A DNA stretch of 64,000 nucleotides from Gordonia oryzae. Lineage in GTDB: Bacteria; Actinomycetota; Actinomycetes; Mycobacteriales; Mycobacteriaceae. Below are positions 41,001 through 47,013 of this stretch, piece by piece. The translations under genes were made by a program, and so were the position numbers. The notes under the pieces are model-generated. The model saw only the letters and a list, made by a program, of their open reading frames with translations. It did not search any database and had not been told where the DNA came from. Every line of letters starts with the position of its first letter. Within the stretch, counting starts at the first letter, position 1. The stretch is from assembly GCF_003797185.1 (NCBI RefSeq), contig NZ_RKMH01000010.1:1-64000 (forward strand), read 5' to 3'.

Positions 41001-43560
41001 TCACCAGCAGGACCTCGCGTTCTGGCGTTCGGTACTCGACGGGATGGCCGGGCCGACACTGCTCGGCCGGCCCGCGGCGCTCGACGCGCCGCCCCCGGCT
41101 GCCGCCGAGGCATTGCCGCGCAGGATCATCCGGTCCCTCGACACCACCGAGACCGCCGACCTGCTCGCCGCGGGCCGGGCGCACGGGGTGACGCTGACGG
41201 CGCTGGCCACGGTCGCGATGGCGCTGACCCTGCACAGTGCGACCGGGGAATCCGACGTGCTGTTCGGTTTGTCGGTGTCGGGACGCGATCTGCTGGAGGT
41301 GCCCGGCATCGACGAGGTCGTCGGCGTGCTGCTCAACACCGTGCCGGTGCGTGTCGAGGTCGACGCGTGGCGCCCCGTCCGAGAGATGTTGCGCAGCGTT
41401 TCCGACGATCGTGCTGCGGCGATGCCGCACGACGGCGCCGATCTCGGTGAGATCCATCGCGAGCTGGGCGTCACCGCCCTTTTCGATTCGCTGGTGGTGA
41501 TCCAGAACTTCCTCGATCCGGAGGCGGCCCGCGAGACCCGGGATCGGCACGGGATTCTCACCGAGGAGGCCGAGGACTCCACCCACTTCGCGCTGACCTG
41601 GGTCTTCACCCCCGGCGACGAGATGACGTTGAAGGTCGAGTATCGCGCCGAGCTGGTCGGCGAGACCACGGCGACGCGGCTGGCCGACCACGCCATGGCC
41701 GTGCTGCGGGCACTCTCGCGCACCGCGCAGGCGCCGGATACGCCGTTGGCCGCCCTGCCGGTGGCATCCGATCCTGCCGTGCCAGGCCCGAATCCGGCTG
41801 CGGTGGCGGCCGCGAACCGGCCGTGGACATCGACCGTGATGGACGAGTTCGCCGCGGCGGTGCGCCGCGAGCCGGAGTCGGTGGCACTGGTGTGTGGCGC
41901 GGTGCGGTGGAGCCTCGGGGAGCTTGCCGATCGGGTCATGCGGCTGGCCGGCCGGCTCGCGGAGGCGTCGGTCTCGCCCGGCTCGACCGTCGCGATCGCC
42001 GTTCCCCGCTCCGCCGAGGTGGTCGTCGCCATCCTCGGGGTGCTGTGGTCCGGCGCGCGTTACACGCCACTGGATCTCGAGCATCCCGACAATCGGCTGC
42101 GTGCGATCTGCGACGACTGCGATCCCGACGTGGTCCTGGTGTCCGACGAGTCGAGCCATCGCATGTCGGCGGTGGTTCCCGCCGACCGGCTGATGCTGGT
42201 CACCGGCGATCCCACGGCTCCGGCACTGGCCGTCTCGCGCGCCCGCCCGGACGGCGACGCATACGTGATCTACACCTCCGGGAGCACCGGAACCCCCAAG
42301 GGCGTCGTCATCGGCCACGCCGGCCTGGCAAACATGCTGGTCAATCACCGGCATCGGATCTTCGCCCCGGCGGTGCGGGCCGCCAACCGGAGATTCCGGG
42401 TGGCCCATGCCATCTCGTTCGCCTTCGACATGTCGTGGGAGGAGTTGCTGTGGCTCGCCGAGGGGCACGAGGTGCACATCTGCGACGAGGAGTTGCGACG
42501 CGACGCCACCGCGCTCGTCACCTACGTCGCCGAGCACGGGATCGACGTCCTCAATGTGACGCCCGGACAGGCCGATCAACTCGTGGCCGAGGGACTACTC
42601 GGGGCACAGGCACACATTCCGCCACTCATCCTGCTCGGCGGCGAGGCGGTGTCGACCACCCTGTGGGCGCGGTTACGGGCCACCGCGGGTACCCGCGGCT
42701 ACAACCTGTACGGTCCCACCGAATACACCATCAACACCCTCGGCGTGGGTACCGACGAGTCGGCCACGCCGTCCATCGGACGGCCGGTGGACAACACCGA
42801 GGTGATGATCCTCGACAAGTGGCTGCGTCCGGTTCCCGACGGGGTGGCCGGCGAGTTGTACGTCACCGGTGTCGGATTGGCTCTCGGCTACCTCCATCTC
42901 GCGGCCCGGACCGCTGCGACGATGGTGGCGTGCCCGGCCGGTGCCGCCGGTGAGCGGATGTATCGGACCGGAGATCTGGTGCGGCGCAGCACCGACGGCC
43001 TGATCGACTACCTCGGACGCACCGACGACCAGGTGAAGATCCGCGGGCATCGCGTCGATCCCGGCGAGGTGTCGGCGGTGGTGCTCGAACGCTTCGCCGA
43101 TCGTGTCCGCGATGCGGTGACCCTCGCCCGTGACGGGGTGCTGTGCTGCCATCTGGTGGCCGACACCGACGATCCGGCGCATCTGACGACCCTGGTGCGC
43201 GACGGCTTACGTGACGCGCTGCCCGACTATCTGGTGCCCACCCGGTTCTCGGTGCAGGAGCGGATTCCGTTGACACTCAACGGCAAGATCGACCATGCGA
43301 AGCTCGGCGCGGGAGACCTCGTCGAGTCCGGCGGCCGCCCGCTGGCCGGACCACAGGAAGAACTCGTCGCCGAGCTGATGGCCGAGGCCCTCGACTGCGA
43401 CGATTTCGACTCCGACGTCGACTTCTTCGTGGTCGGCGGCCATTCGATGTCAGCGGTTCGTCTGGCCGCGCTGCTGCGTGGCGAGTTCGGCCGGCCGGTC
43501 TCGGTACGGGAGGTTTACGAGCTTCGGACCGTCTCGGCGATCGCCGCCGAATTCGGATGA
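32083..43560 (+). CDS. Three-module coelichelin-type NRPS (A-T-E-C-A-T-E-C-A-T)
   Basis: A 3,825-residue synthetase. An N-terminal remnant resembling the end of a condensation domain (1-205, with minisatellite) precedes module 1: A1 (core FTSGSTGKPKG at 355), T1 (Ser 752), E1 (HHLVIDG at 925, EGHGRE). Module 2: C (HHLIADG at 1428), A2 (core near 1909), T2 (Ser 2318), E2 (HHAVVDS at 2493). Module 3: C (YHLALLDG at 2923), A3 (core near 3397), T3 (Ser 3788). There is no thioesterase. By alignment to GrsA the A-domain codes read DINYWGGIGK, DFWNIGMVHK and DMENLGLINK, as I recall them for CchH modules 1-3: N5-formyl-N5-hydroxy-Orn, Thr and N5-hydroxy-Orn. Domain order is also that of CchH. Expected product: coelichelin or a near relative. 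ATG 32083 is preceded by AGAGGTTG. Confidence 0.95.
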   Translation: MSSLGSNVFTTIAPTALQEMRSRLGDVGVGATAATIALATAWWAARAGAVDGATAPVGSLSITDGRGTTTEISTTPLFGSNSPGEVGLVDLAGGLDTVAALDTVAALDTVAALDTVAAPGNGTDIAEVADIIAEVGSVRVSTRLDGDGLGVSVDAPVACDDLTDLVGDLVTHPDRRLDSVRPDTAEQRLRRQRRWNHTDAPRRRPDVVELIADHVRATPDAPAVVDDRHRLSYRELWVRAASLADQLEDRGIGDEALVGIAMDRGADMVVAIVAALMTGGAFVPVDPEWPDARRRDVIERAQVRVLITRRWTPLPHDGADDPVMIEFDCDAALPDHAVNPVTRPMRGAGLAYVVFTSGSTGKPKGAMIRREAIVERLLWQRDDILGFGSTDAALFKAPLAFDISINEILLPLISGGRVVVAHAGGERDPQYLLDLIAREHVTFAYLVSSMLDVLLALADGGPLLDSLRHVWCGGELLTQALFRRFREQLQIPMCHGYGPAEATIGVSHVIYSGDEDRMGPSIGSANPNTALYVLDAELRPSVAGEPGELYAAGFLLGRGYVGQGDLTAARYVADPFGWPGERMYRTGDLARRLGDGSLEFLGRADNQVKVRGMRLELEDVEAGLAEHPDVRMPCVTLQDGRLIGYVVCHQDRHPSGSDIREWSRSVLPDYMVPATVMVLDAFPMTVNGKLDRRALPDPDFSEALGPEPDLAVGGPGAAVSPALAAVTAALAGALGVDRIGPDTDFFEVGGDSLRAIGVLGALRRDGWSATVSDVFDARTPRALATRVTRTGHQPDPDDRPDGVVDAMPIIRWADEIAEHIHGFVQAVELRAPDDLDQAAAQSILTATVRTHPSLAATVVTGPRLHLRIPRAEEIDVVPVTELDSATTDEGIEWLTGQLDPAHGVVLAAGLRVATDGTRGLLLVIHHLVIDGVSWDILTDDLTRAMAARREGSLDDSGSSTTDVAPPVHAEGTSLRRWSELLAAAAPGLEAGRAYFDNVLAHPDSPLADDPTELTARVADEVTRVHEFGGPGAEALLGEVVTGYAATAEAVLMTALSLTLARFRSEQPRAEHRGADAHTHSVIELEGHGRETRHIPTPGGGEADLSRTVGWFTTLYPVLVDPGAVDLDDPAGVSRALKAVKDQLAVVPHRGIGYGIGRYLGPEADTAPDRSPQVLFNYLGRVGTPEAKDFAPLGPTGQLGERRDPRQRLPRELEFNAITEPGPDGPVLRTTISWAAGRFGDDRIDRLLDLWERSLRAVSGIAALASHSAGDFALTPGGEVILDQDELDAIDGPGLVDVLPLTPLQQGMHFHSTFDGAQSSMYVEQQILTLRGTLDVERLRTAAAMLLRRRPTLAAAFQTTRSGRVYQVLDTDCADRLEFTVLDAATGPASIDEIARADRDRGFDPETAPLMRYTVIPDGEDHVVVQTVHHLIADGWSVPIALRELFAAYRDTGYRDTGYRDIAGRDRTEVPAHRLDRGFADYLRWIAARPHDADVARWRDELDGRLHPVVVAPGATASRALSELALDAPELATLAARTRAAGLRLPDVVEAAWGLALRRMTGVDDGTDVVFGSTVSGRDAPVDGIDDAVGMFINTVPVRAPGAAPTRRARDLVDGLAAHHDRVRDCLHIGLTDIARTAGRSAGELFDTLVVVEIGTGADQIDTSGPGLEIVGIVNDGAPHYPLTLVITPDAPAPLRMIHDESVIPRARAERIAAHLVTATTMLLTDSTVAEVSSALDSPDDRDDATLAHVWNSAVRAHRSRPALGDLRAQSAPAARTYGEIDAAATALAEQIRGALPASSAGDPPPRVALLIERSSRFAEAVIAAVLAGVTYVPLDPYSPQQRLDLIVDDCRPALIVASPDHAWLAKRLADDHIQVLCPDPDRRDSPAGPGGALPQPHRVRPDDPAYILYTSGSTGVPKGVVVTHRNVVSLLRNAASHVVTGPDDTWCVAHSFAFDFSVWELWAPLRAGALAVVVDHALTRIPADLACALRDARITVLNQTPTAFAALDATGVTLPDLRYLIFGGERLEPALTGRWLDRHPDAVAINMYGITETTVHVTALGITEGIREDSGSPIGRPLDGLVTHVLDEQLRPVAVGDTGILYVSGPQVSAGYHRRPDLTATRFVANPFRINALRAGGYRLYCSGDVVRVRADGGMDYIGRADRQVQVRGFRIETGEVEAALRRSGVATEAAVVAVDTADGPRLRAAIVADGAPGSGGDHAARARRAARESLPAHMVPDEVLVVDALPRTVNGKRDDDRLRELLAAIPVAEIPEVAAPDSGDPHVPDSRVTAVASVIAEALDVDEVGGDDDFFMLGGDSIVAIRVANRLAARGVKVTPRDVFLGRTPARIAERLGADAVAVMSSAATDSGAGAAPVPTPILLRQHEWGFPGDLVQARLLRTPQGVTADQLRAALTAVVQAHPMLGAVITGTEPEAALSISMPDSGPVAPPVRESASADPVDAVPELIGDISLADGRPIAAALLDAGHGVVLLAHHAVVDSVSWMVIIDDLEQALRGGRPVAEPSSYATYAQQVMRAAYSPVITSDLGHWRDLHTTEPLVAATVFDADRITAHTVEVDGPEVAVVVDEAAPALGGAVTEVIVALMLASIARLLGTEPTLLVDVEGHGRPDPGDPVRGGDAALDCGRTVGWFTQIAPVRVTARADAAVTSRELTAALADRPDPLGYMALRHVHARTSRLLAEGGAQILVNYLGRGESREVLPTPPPSAPPRTPYAVEADVWVSGSPPRLVVQFAVAESISEIAGQEITAETITDAVRSSVGALAAEIDRTADRGPVQVPPTVLQRGLLFQSQVAPSGSYHAQTALTFDREIDPDQLAEAFADAVVVHPAMGARFDLAAATPTQYLPGRDERVLLPVEIVHTDGTSADEHTLRERDRAQPIPLDRSPAARATIVRRAGHGDTVLFTYHLALLDGWSRARFLTEFLDRLHDREQSAVRTPRPARPGFAEVATLLEDRDHQQDLAFWRSVLDGMAGPTLLGRPAALDAPPPAAAEALPRRIIRSLDTTETADLLAAGRAHGVTLTALATVAMALTLHSATGESDVLFGLSVSGRDLLEVPGIDEVVGVLLNTVPVRVEVDAWRPVREMLRSVSDDRAAAMPHDGADLGEIHRELGVTALFDSLVVIQNFLDPEAARETRDRHGILTEEAEDSTHFALTWVFTPGDEMTLKVEYRAELVGETTATRLADHAMAVLRALSRTAQAPDTPLAALPVASDPAVPGPNPAAVAAANRPWTSTVMDEFAAAVRREPESVALVCGAVRWSLGELADRVMRLAGRLAEASVSPGSTVAIAVPRSAEVVVAILGVLWSGARYTPLDLEHPDNRLRAICDDCDPDVVLVSDESSHRMSAVVPADRLMLVTGDPTAPALAVSRARPDGDAYVIYTSGSTGTPKGVVIGHAGLANMLVNHRHRIFAPAVRAANRRFRVAHAISFAFDMSWEELLWLAEGHEVHICDEELRRDATALVTYVAEHGIDVLNVTPGQADQLVAEGLLGAQAHIPPLILLGGEAVSTTLWARLRATAGTRGYNLYGPTEYTINTLGVGTDESATPSIGRPVDNTEVMILDKWLRPVPDGVAGELYVTGVGLALGYLHLAARTAATMVACPAGAAGERMYRTGDLVRRSTDGLIDYLGRTDDQVKIRGHRVDPGEVSAVVLERFADRVRDAVTLARDGVLCCHLVADTDDPAHLTTLVRDGLRDALPDYLVPTRFSVQERIPLTLNGKIDHAKLGAGDLVESGGRPLAGPQEELVAELMAEALDCDDFDSDVDFFVVGGHSMSAVRLAALLRGEFGRPVSVREVYELRTVSAIAAEFG
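32365..32436 (+). repeat. 18-bp minisatellite, four copies, in NRPS N-terminus
   Basis: Four consecutive 18-bp units CTGGACACTGTTGCGGCG (last base differs in copy 4) encode LDTVAA four times near residues 95-118. The unit is lower in GC than the rest of the gene and lies before the first adenylation domain, where expansion would be tolerated. Confidence 0.95.
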
Positions 43561-43591
43561 GAAAACACGATTTCGGCCCGTCACAGCAGGG

Positions 43592-44830
43592 TCAATGCCG
43601 TGTGGTGAGCTCGTCGCAGAGGTCACGGAGCAACGCGAGCCGCCACACGGCGTGATCGTGGCCGCCGTCGATGACGCGCATCACCACCCGGGCACCCCGG
43701 TCGGCGAGCGCAGCACGCACCGCATCGACGTGCCGGTGCAAGGCAGGCTCGCCACTACCGACGGTGAACCGGAACGAGCGGGCCAGCGACGAGAGGTCGA
43801 ACGTGTCGTCGTCGAGTTCTCCGAGGACCGCACCACCGTCGGGTCCGTCGAGTGGCCCGCCCGCCGCCGGAGCCGGCCACCAGAACGAGGGTGATTGTGC
43901 GACAACGGCATCGATACCCTGTGTCGCCGAGCCCGCGCGCGCGGCGGCCACCGCGGCACGCACCGCGGCGATTCCGCCGAGGCTCTGCGCGGCCAGGACG
44001 GTGTATCCGCGACACAACCCGCGCCCGACGAGATCGGCGTCCACGGCGGCCAGCACCGACGTCGCCACCGCGGATGCCGTTGCGGCCGAGGTCAGTTCGT
44101 CCTCCCGCGCCGACCGGTCGAGCGGTGCGGGCAGGTAGGCCAATGCCACCGAGTCGAGCACGGACACCCACTCGGACGATCCGGCGGCCGCGGCGGCCAG
44201 CGCGGACGACAGCGGATACAGGTGCAGCCAGTCATCGCCGTCGAGCAGCAACACCACCGGGACGACGCCGTCGTCGGCGGGCCGACGCGGAACGCTCAGG
44301 TGCATCGTCGCGCGACGTCCGAGGACGCCACGATCGAGTCGAATGCGCTGCGGGCGAGCACCTTCGGCCGCCTCGGCGGCCCCGTCGGGCGAATCCGGTC
44401 GCCACAGGTCCACCCCGTCGAGCCCCGACCGCGGCGCGTGCGGATGGGTGAGCAGCGACACCAGCCCACCCGGGCTATCGGCGTTGAACGGGTCGGCGCC
44501 GGGTGCATCGTCACCGAGTGCGATGCGATAACTGGTTGCCGGAAAGGCGATCTCGACGCGGGCGACGCCGGGCGCCTCGGGCAGCGGCAACGACGCGCCA
44601 CCCACCAGCGCCGCGAGATCGTCGGCCGCGATCGGCACGAACCCGACCGTCGGACCGCCGTCCTCGCGGACGACGGTGGCGCGGCGCGCGTCGAGGTCGG
44701 TGATCAGCAACGCCTCGGCACCGCCGTCGGGCAGGACGCGATATCGCGGCCAGCACGGCGATCTGCGCTCATCCACGAGATCGAAGACCACCCCGGGGTG
44801 CGGTGTGAGCAGATCAGCGGAGACGGTCAT
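43592..44830 (-). CDS. Ferric-siderophore esterase (Fes/CchJ-like alpha/beta hydrolase)
   Basis: A 412-residue enterochelin-esterase-like hydrolase: an N-terminal beta domain typical of Fes (SPCWPRYRVLPDGGAEALLI, then VEIAFPATSYRIAL) and a C-terminal alpha/beta-hydrolase domain with VPVVLLLDGDDWLHLYPL, the nucleophile elbow VLAAQSLGGIAAVR, and the catalytic His in VIDGGHDHAVWRLALLRDL. Convergent with the NRPS, ending 31 bp from it. In the coelichelin locus cchJ encodes such an esterase, suggested to release the product because the NRPS lacks a thioesterase; the alternative role is opening the ferric siderophore after uptake. AAAGGG precedes the ATG. It shares a divergent iron-box promoter with the formyltransferase. 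Confidence 0.88.
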   Translation of the reverse strand: MTVSADLLTPHPGVVFDLVDERRSPCWPRYRVLPDGGAEALLITDLDARRATVVREDGGPTVGFVPIAADDLAALVGGASLPLPEAPGVARVEIAFPATSYRIALGDDAPGADPFNADSPGGLVSLLTHPHAPRSGLDGVDLWRPDSPDGAAEAAEGARPQRIRLDRGVLGRRATMHLSVPRRPADDGVVPVVLLLDGDDWLHLYPLSSALAAAAAGSSEWVSVLDSVALAYLPAPLDRSAREDELTSAATASAVATSVLAAVDADLVGRGLCRGYTVLAAQSLGGIAAVRAAVAAARAGSATQGIDAVVAQSPSFWWPAPAAGGPLDGPDGGAVLGELDDDTFDLSSLARSFRFTVGSGEPALHRHVDAVRAALADRGARVVMRVIDGGHDHAVWRLALLRDLCDELTTRH

Positions 44831-44856
44831 TTCGACCCTTTCGTAGGATTGACTAA

Positions 44857-44875
44857 TAAGCTAAGGCTCAACTAA
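44857..44875. promoter_or_regulatory. IdeR/DtxR-like iron box between esterase and formyltransferase
   Basis: TAAGCTAAGGCTCAACTAA matches about 14 of 19 consensus positions. It lies in the 51-bp gap between two divergent genes, 27 bp from the esterase start and 6 bp from the formyltransferase start, so one site could repress both directions. Confidence 0.6.
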
Positions 44876-44881
44876 CCTACC

Positions 44882-45826
44882 GTGGTGCGCGTAGTGACCT
44901 TCGGTTATCAGACCTGGGGACACCGGACTCTCACCGCGGCCCTGAATTCGGGGCACGACGTCGTCCTGGCCGTCACCCATCCCACCAGCTCTCACCCCTA
45001 CGAGCAGATGTTCAGCGACTCCGTCGAGGATCTCGCGCGGGCCCACGAGGTTCCGGTCCACGTGGCCCTACGGGCTGACGACGCCCTGATCGACGCGGTG
45101 CACCGGGCCAAGCCCGACGTGATCCTGGCCAACAACTGGCGGACTTGGCTACCCAAGAGCGTCTTCGACCTGCCCACCCACGGCACCCTCAATGTCCACG
45201 ACTCCCTGCTGCCCGAGTACGCGGGGTTCTCGCCGGTCCTCTGGGCCCTACTCAATCGGGAGAGCCGCGTCGGGGTGACGGTCCACCGCATGGACGAAAC
45301 GCTCGACGGCGGCCCGATCGTGGCGCAGCAATCGATTCCGGTGGGACCGACGGCCACCACCACCGAACTGGTGGCGGCCACCACCGACCTGATCGAACCC
45401 CTGGTGCTCTCGACGTTGTCGGCGCTCGCCGAGGGCACCCTCACCGATCACCAGCAGGACCCGGCTCGCGCCACGTACTTCCACAAGCGCTCCGACCGCG
45501 AGTCCCGAATCGACTTCACCGCGAGCGCCGCCGACATCGAGCTGTTGGTGCGCGCCCAGTCCGACCCGTACCCAAACGCGCACTTCCGATTCCGTGGAGA
45601 GCGGTTGCGGGTGATCCGCGCGCACGTGTCGCGGGGTCGCTTCGGCGGCACCCCCGGACGCGTCACCGTCGAATGCGAAGGCGGCATCGCGGTGGTGTGC
45701 GGCTCCGACGCCCCCAATCGTCCGGCCCCGGCGATCGTTCTCGATCGTCTGCGCCTCGACGACGGCCGGGAGGTACCGGCCACCGAGCACTTCGGCACGC
45801 GTGCCGGTTATGTGGACGAAATCTGA
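44882..45826 (+). CDS. N5-hydroxyornithine formyltransferase (CchA-like)
   Basis: A 314-residue member of the methionyl-tRNA formyltransferase fold. The catalytic Asn, His and Asp are visible: LNVHDSLLPEYAGFSPVLWA and, further on, VHRMDETLDGGPIVAQQ. The C-terminal domain is present. The start VRVVTFGYQTWGHRTL and the gene context differ from housekeeping Fmt. In siderophore loci this enzyme formylates N5-hydroxyornithine with N10-formyltetrahydrofolate, supplying the residue read by the first adenylation domain. No Shine-Dalgarno site precedes the paired GTG codons at 44882/44885, and the iron box ends six bases upstream, so a leaderless transcript is possible. Confidence 0.9.
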   Translation: MVRVVTFGYQTWGHRTLTAALNSGHDVVLAVTHPTSSHPYEQMFSDSVEDLARAHEVPVHVALRADDALIDAVHRAKPDVILANNWRTWLPKSVFDLPTHGTLNVHDSLLPEYAGFSPVLWALLNRESRVGVTVHRMDETLDGGPIVAQQSIPVGPTATTTELVAATTDLIEPLVLSTLSALAEGTLTDHQQDPARATYFHKRSDRESRIDFTASAADIELLVRAQSDPYPNAHFRFRGERLRVIRAHVSRGRFGGTPGRVTVECEGGIAVVCGSDAPNRPAPAIVLDRLRLDDGREVPATEHFGTRAGYVDEI

Positions 45827-45854
45827 TCGGCTTCGCCGAGAGAACACAGGAGAT

Positions 45855-46877
45855 ATGGTGACGTTCAACAAAATTCGTGGTGGTGCGATCCTGATGGCGC
45901 TCGTCGCCCTGGTGGCGGCGCTTCTCACGGCCTGCGGCTCGGATTCGGACGACTCGTCGTCGAGCGCGGCGCCGGCGGCCGAGCAGGGTGCACTGCCGGC
46001 GACCATCACCCACAAGTTCGGTTCCACCAAGGTCACCGCGGTACCCAAACGCGTGGTGTCGCTGGGCTACACCGACCAGGACGCATTGCTCGCGCTCGGC
46101 GTGGTGCCGGTGACGGTGCGCAACTGGGACGGCATGACCACCACCAAGGGCGCGGCGGTCGGCGCATGGGCCACCGACCTGCTCAAGGGCCAGAAGCCGG
46201 AGATCTACAACGCCGAGGAGATCGATCCGGAAGCCATCGCCGCGATGAAACCGGATCTGATCGTCGCCGTCTACTCCGGTATCGACAAGAACACCTACGA
46301 CGCGCTGTCCAAGATCGCCCCGGTGATCGCACAGAAGGCCGATTACGCCGACTACGAGCAGCCGTGGGACGTGACCACCGAGGAGATCGGTGCCGCGGTC
46401 GGACAACCCAAGAAGGCCGCCGAACTCGTCGCAGGCGTGAAGAAGAAGATCACCGACCTCGGCGCCGCCCACCCGAATTGGAAGGGCAAGACCATCAGCG
46501 TCGCCACCTATGACGGCAGCGCACTGTCGGCGTTCTCCGCGGCCGATCCCCGTACGCGGTTCTTCACCTCGCTCGGCTTCACCCCGAACACACAGGTCGA
46601 TCAGGCCGCCGGGGACAAGTTCTATGCGACGCTGTCGCTGGAGGAAGCACGCAAGCTCGACACCGACGTGATCGTGTGGGATCAGCTGTCCTACGCGCCC
46701 AAGGGCAAGCAGACGATCCTGGACCAGAGCGCGCTGGCGAACCTGCCCGCGGTCAAGAACAACCACAGCGTCTACCTCCAGGGTGAACTCGAGAAGGCGT
46801 TCGGCTGGCAGACCGTGCTCAGCCTCGGTTACGTCGTCGACAACATCGGGACGCCGCTGGCGCAGGCTGCCGGATAG
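45855..46877 (+). CDS. Ferric-siderophore binding lipoprotein
   Basis: A 340-residue type 8/FepB-FhuD-like solute-binding lipoprotein. The signal peptide ends in lipobox LLTACG (Cys about 27), followed by a Ser/Asp/Ala-rich linker. The binding domain starts TITHKFGSTKVTAVPKRVV, continues with SLGYTDQDALLALGVVPV and IAAMKPDLIVAVYSGIDKNT, and has the long spanning helix of the family. It should capture the ferric siderophore outside the membrane and deliver it to the two FecCD permeases at 24146-26253, although it is encoded 20 kb away with the formyltransferase. AGGAG precedes ATG 45855. A strong terminator follows. Confidence 0.93.
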   Translation: MVTFNKIRGGAILMALVALVAALLTACGSDSDDSSSSAAPAAEQGALPATITHKFGSTKVTAVPKRVVSLGYTDQDALLALGVVPVTVRNWDGMTTTKGAAVGAWATDLLKGQKPEIYNAEEIDPEAIAAMKPDLIVAVYSGIDKNTYDALSKIAPVIAQKADYADYEQPWDVTTEEIGAAVGQPKKAAELVAGVKKKITDLGAAHPNWKGKTISVATYDGSALSAFSAADPRTRFFTSLGFTPNTQVDQAAGDKFYATLSLEEARKLDTDVIVWDQLSYAPKGKQTILDQSALANLPAVKNNHSVYLQGELEKAFGWQTVLSLGYVVDNIGTPLAQAAG

Positions 46878-46896
46878 TTCCGGCACCTATCGACGA

Positions 46897-46939
46897 GGGC
46901 CCGTACCGTCACCTCTCCCCGAGGTCTCGGTACGGGCCC
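46897..46939 (+). terminator. Rho-independent-type terminator after the binding-protein gene
   Basis: A perfect 12-bp stem GGGCCCGTACCG / CGGTACGGGCCC with a 19-base loop, followed by TTCTCAT. It separates the formyltransferase/binding-protein transcript from the ABC exporter gene. The U-tract is short, as usual in high-GC actinobacteria. Confidence 0.75.
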
Positions 46940-47013
46940 TTCTCATACTCCGGGACCAGTCGTTCTGTTCCTGCCTGGACATCAAGTTCACTCGAAGTTC
47001 TAACCTGGCTGCC

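Noticed and set aside
35839-42579. Long minus-strand frames of 504 and 597 codons inside the NRPS gene
   Set aside because: They are antisense to conserved condensation, adenylation and epimerisation domains and show no protein-like hydrophobic pattern.
43300-43560. A thioesterase or reductase domain at the end of the NRPS
   Set aside because: The protein ends right after the third carrier domain (VGGHSMSA plus one helix bundle). No GxSxG motif or Rossmann fold follows.
46977-47010. AAGTTC direct repeats upstream of the last exporter as a MerR-type operator
   Set aside because: The repeat is direct, not the dyad expected for MerR or SoxR sites, and no such regulator is nearby.
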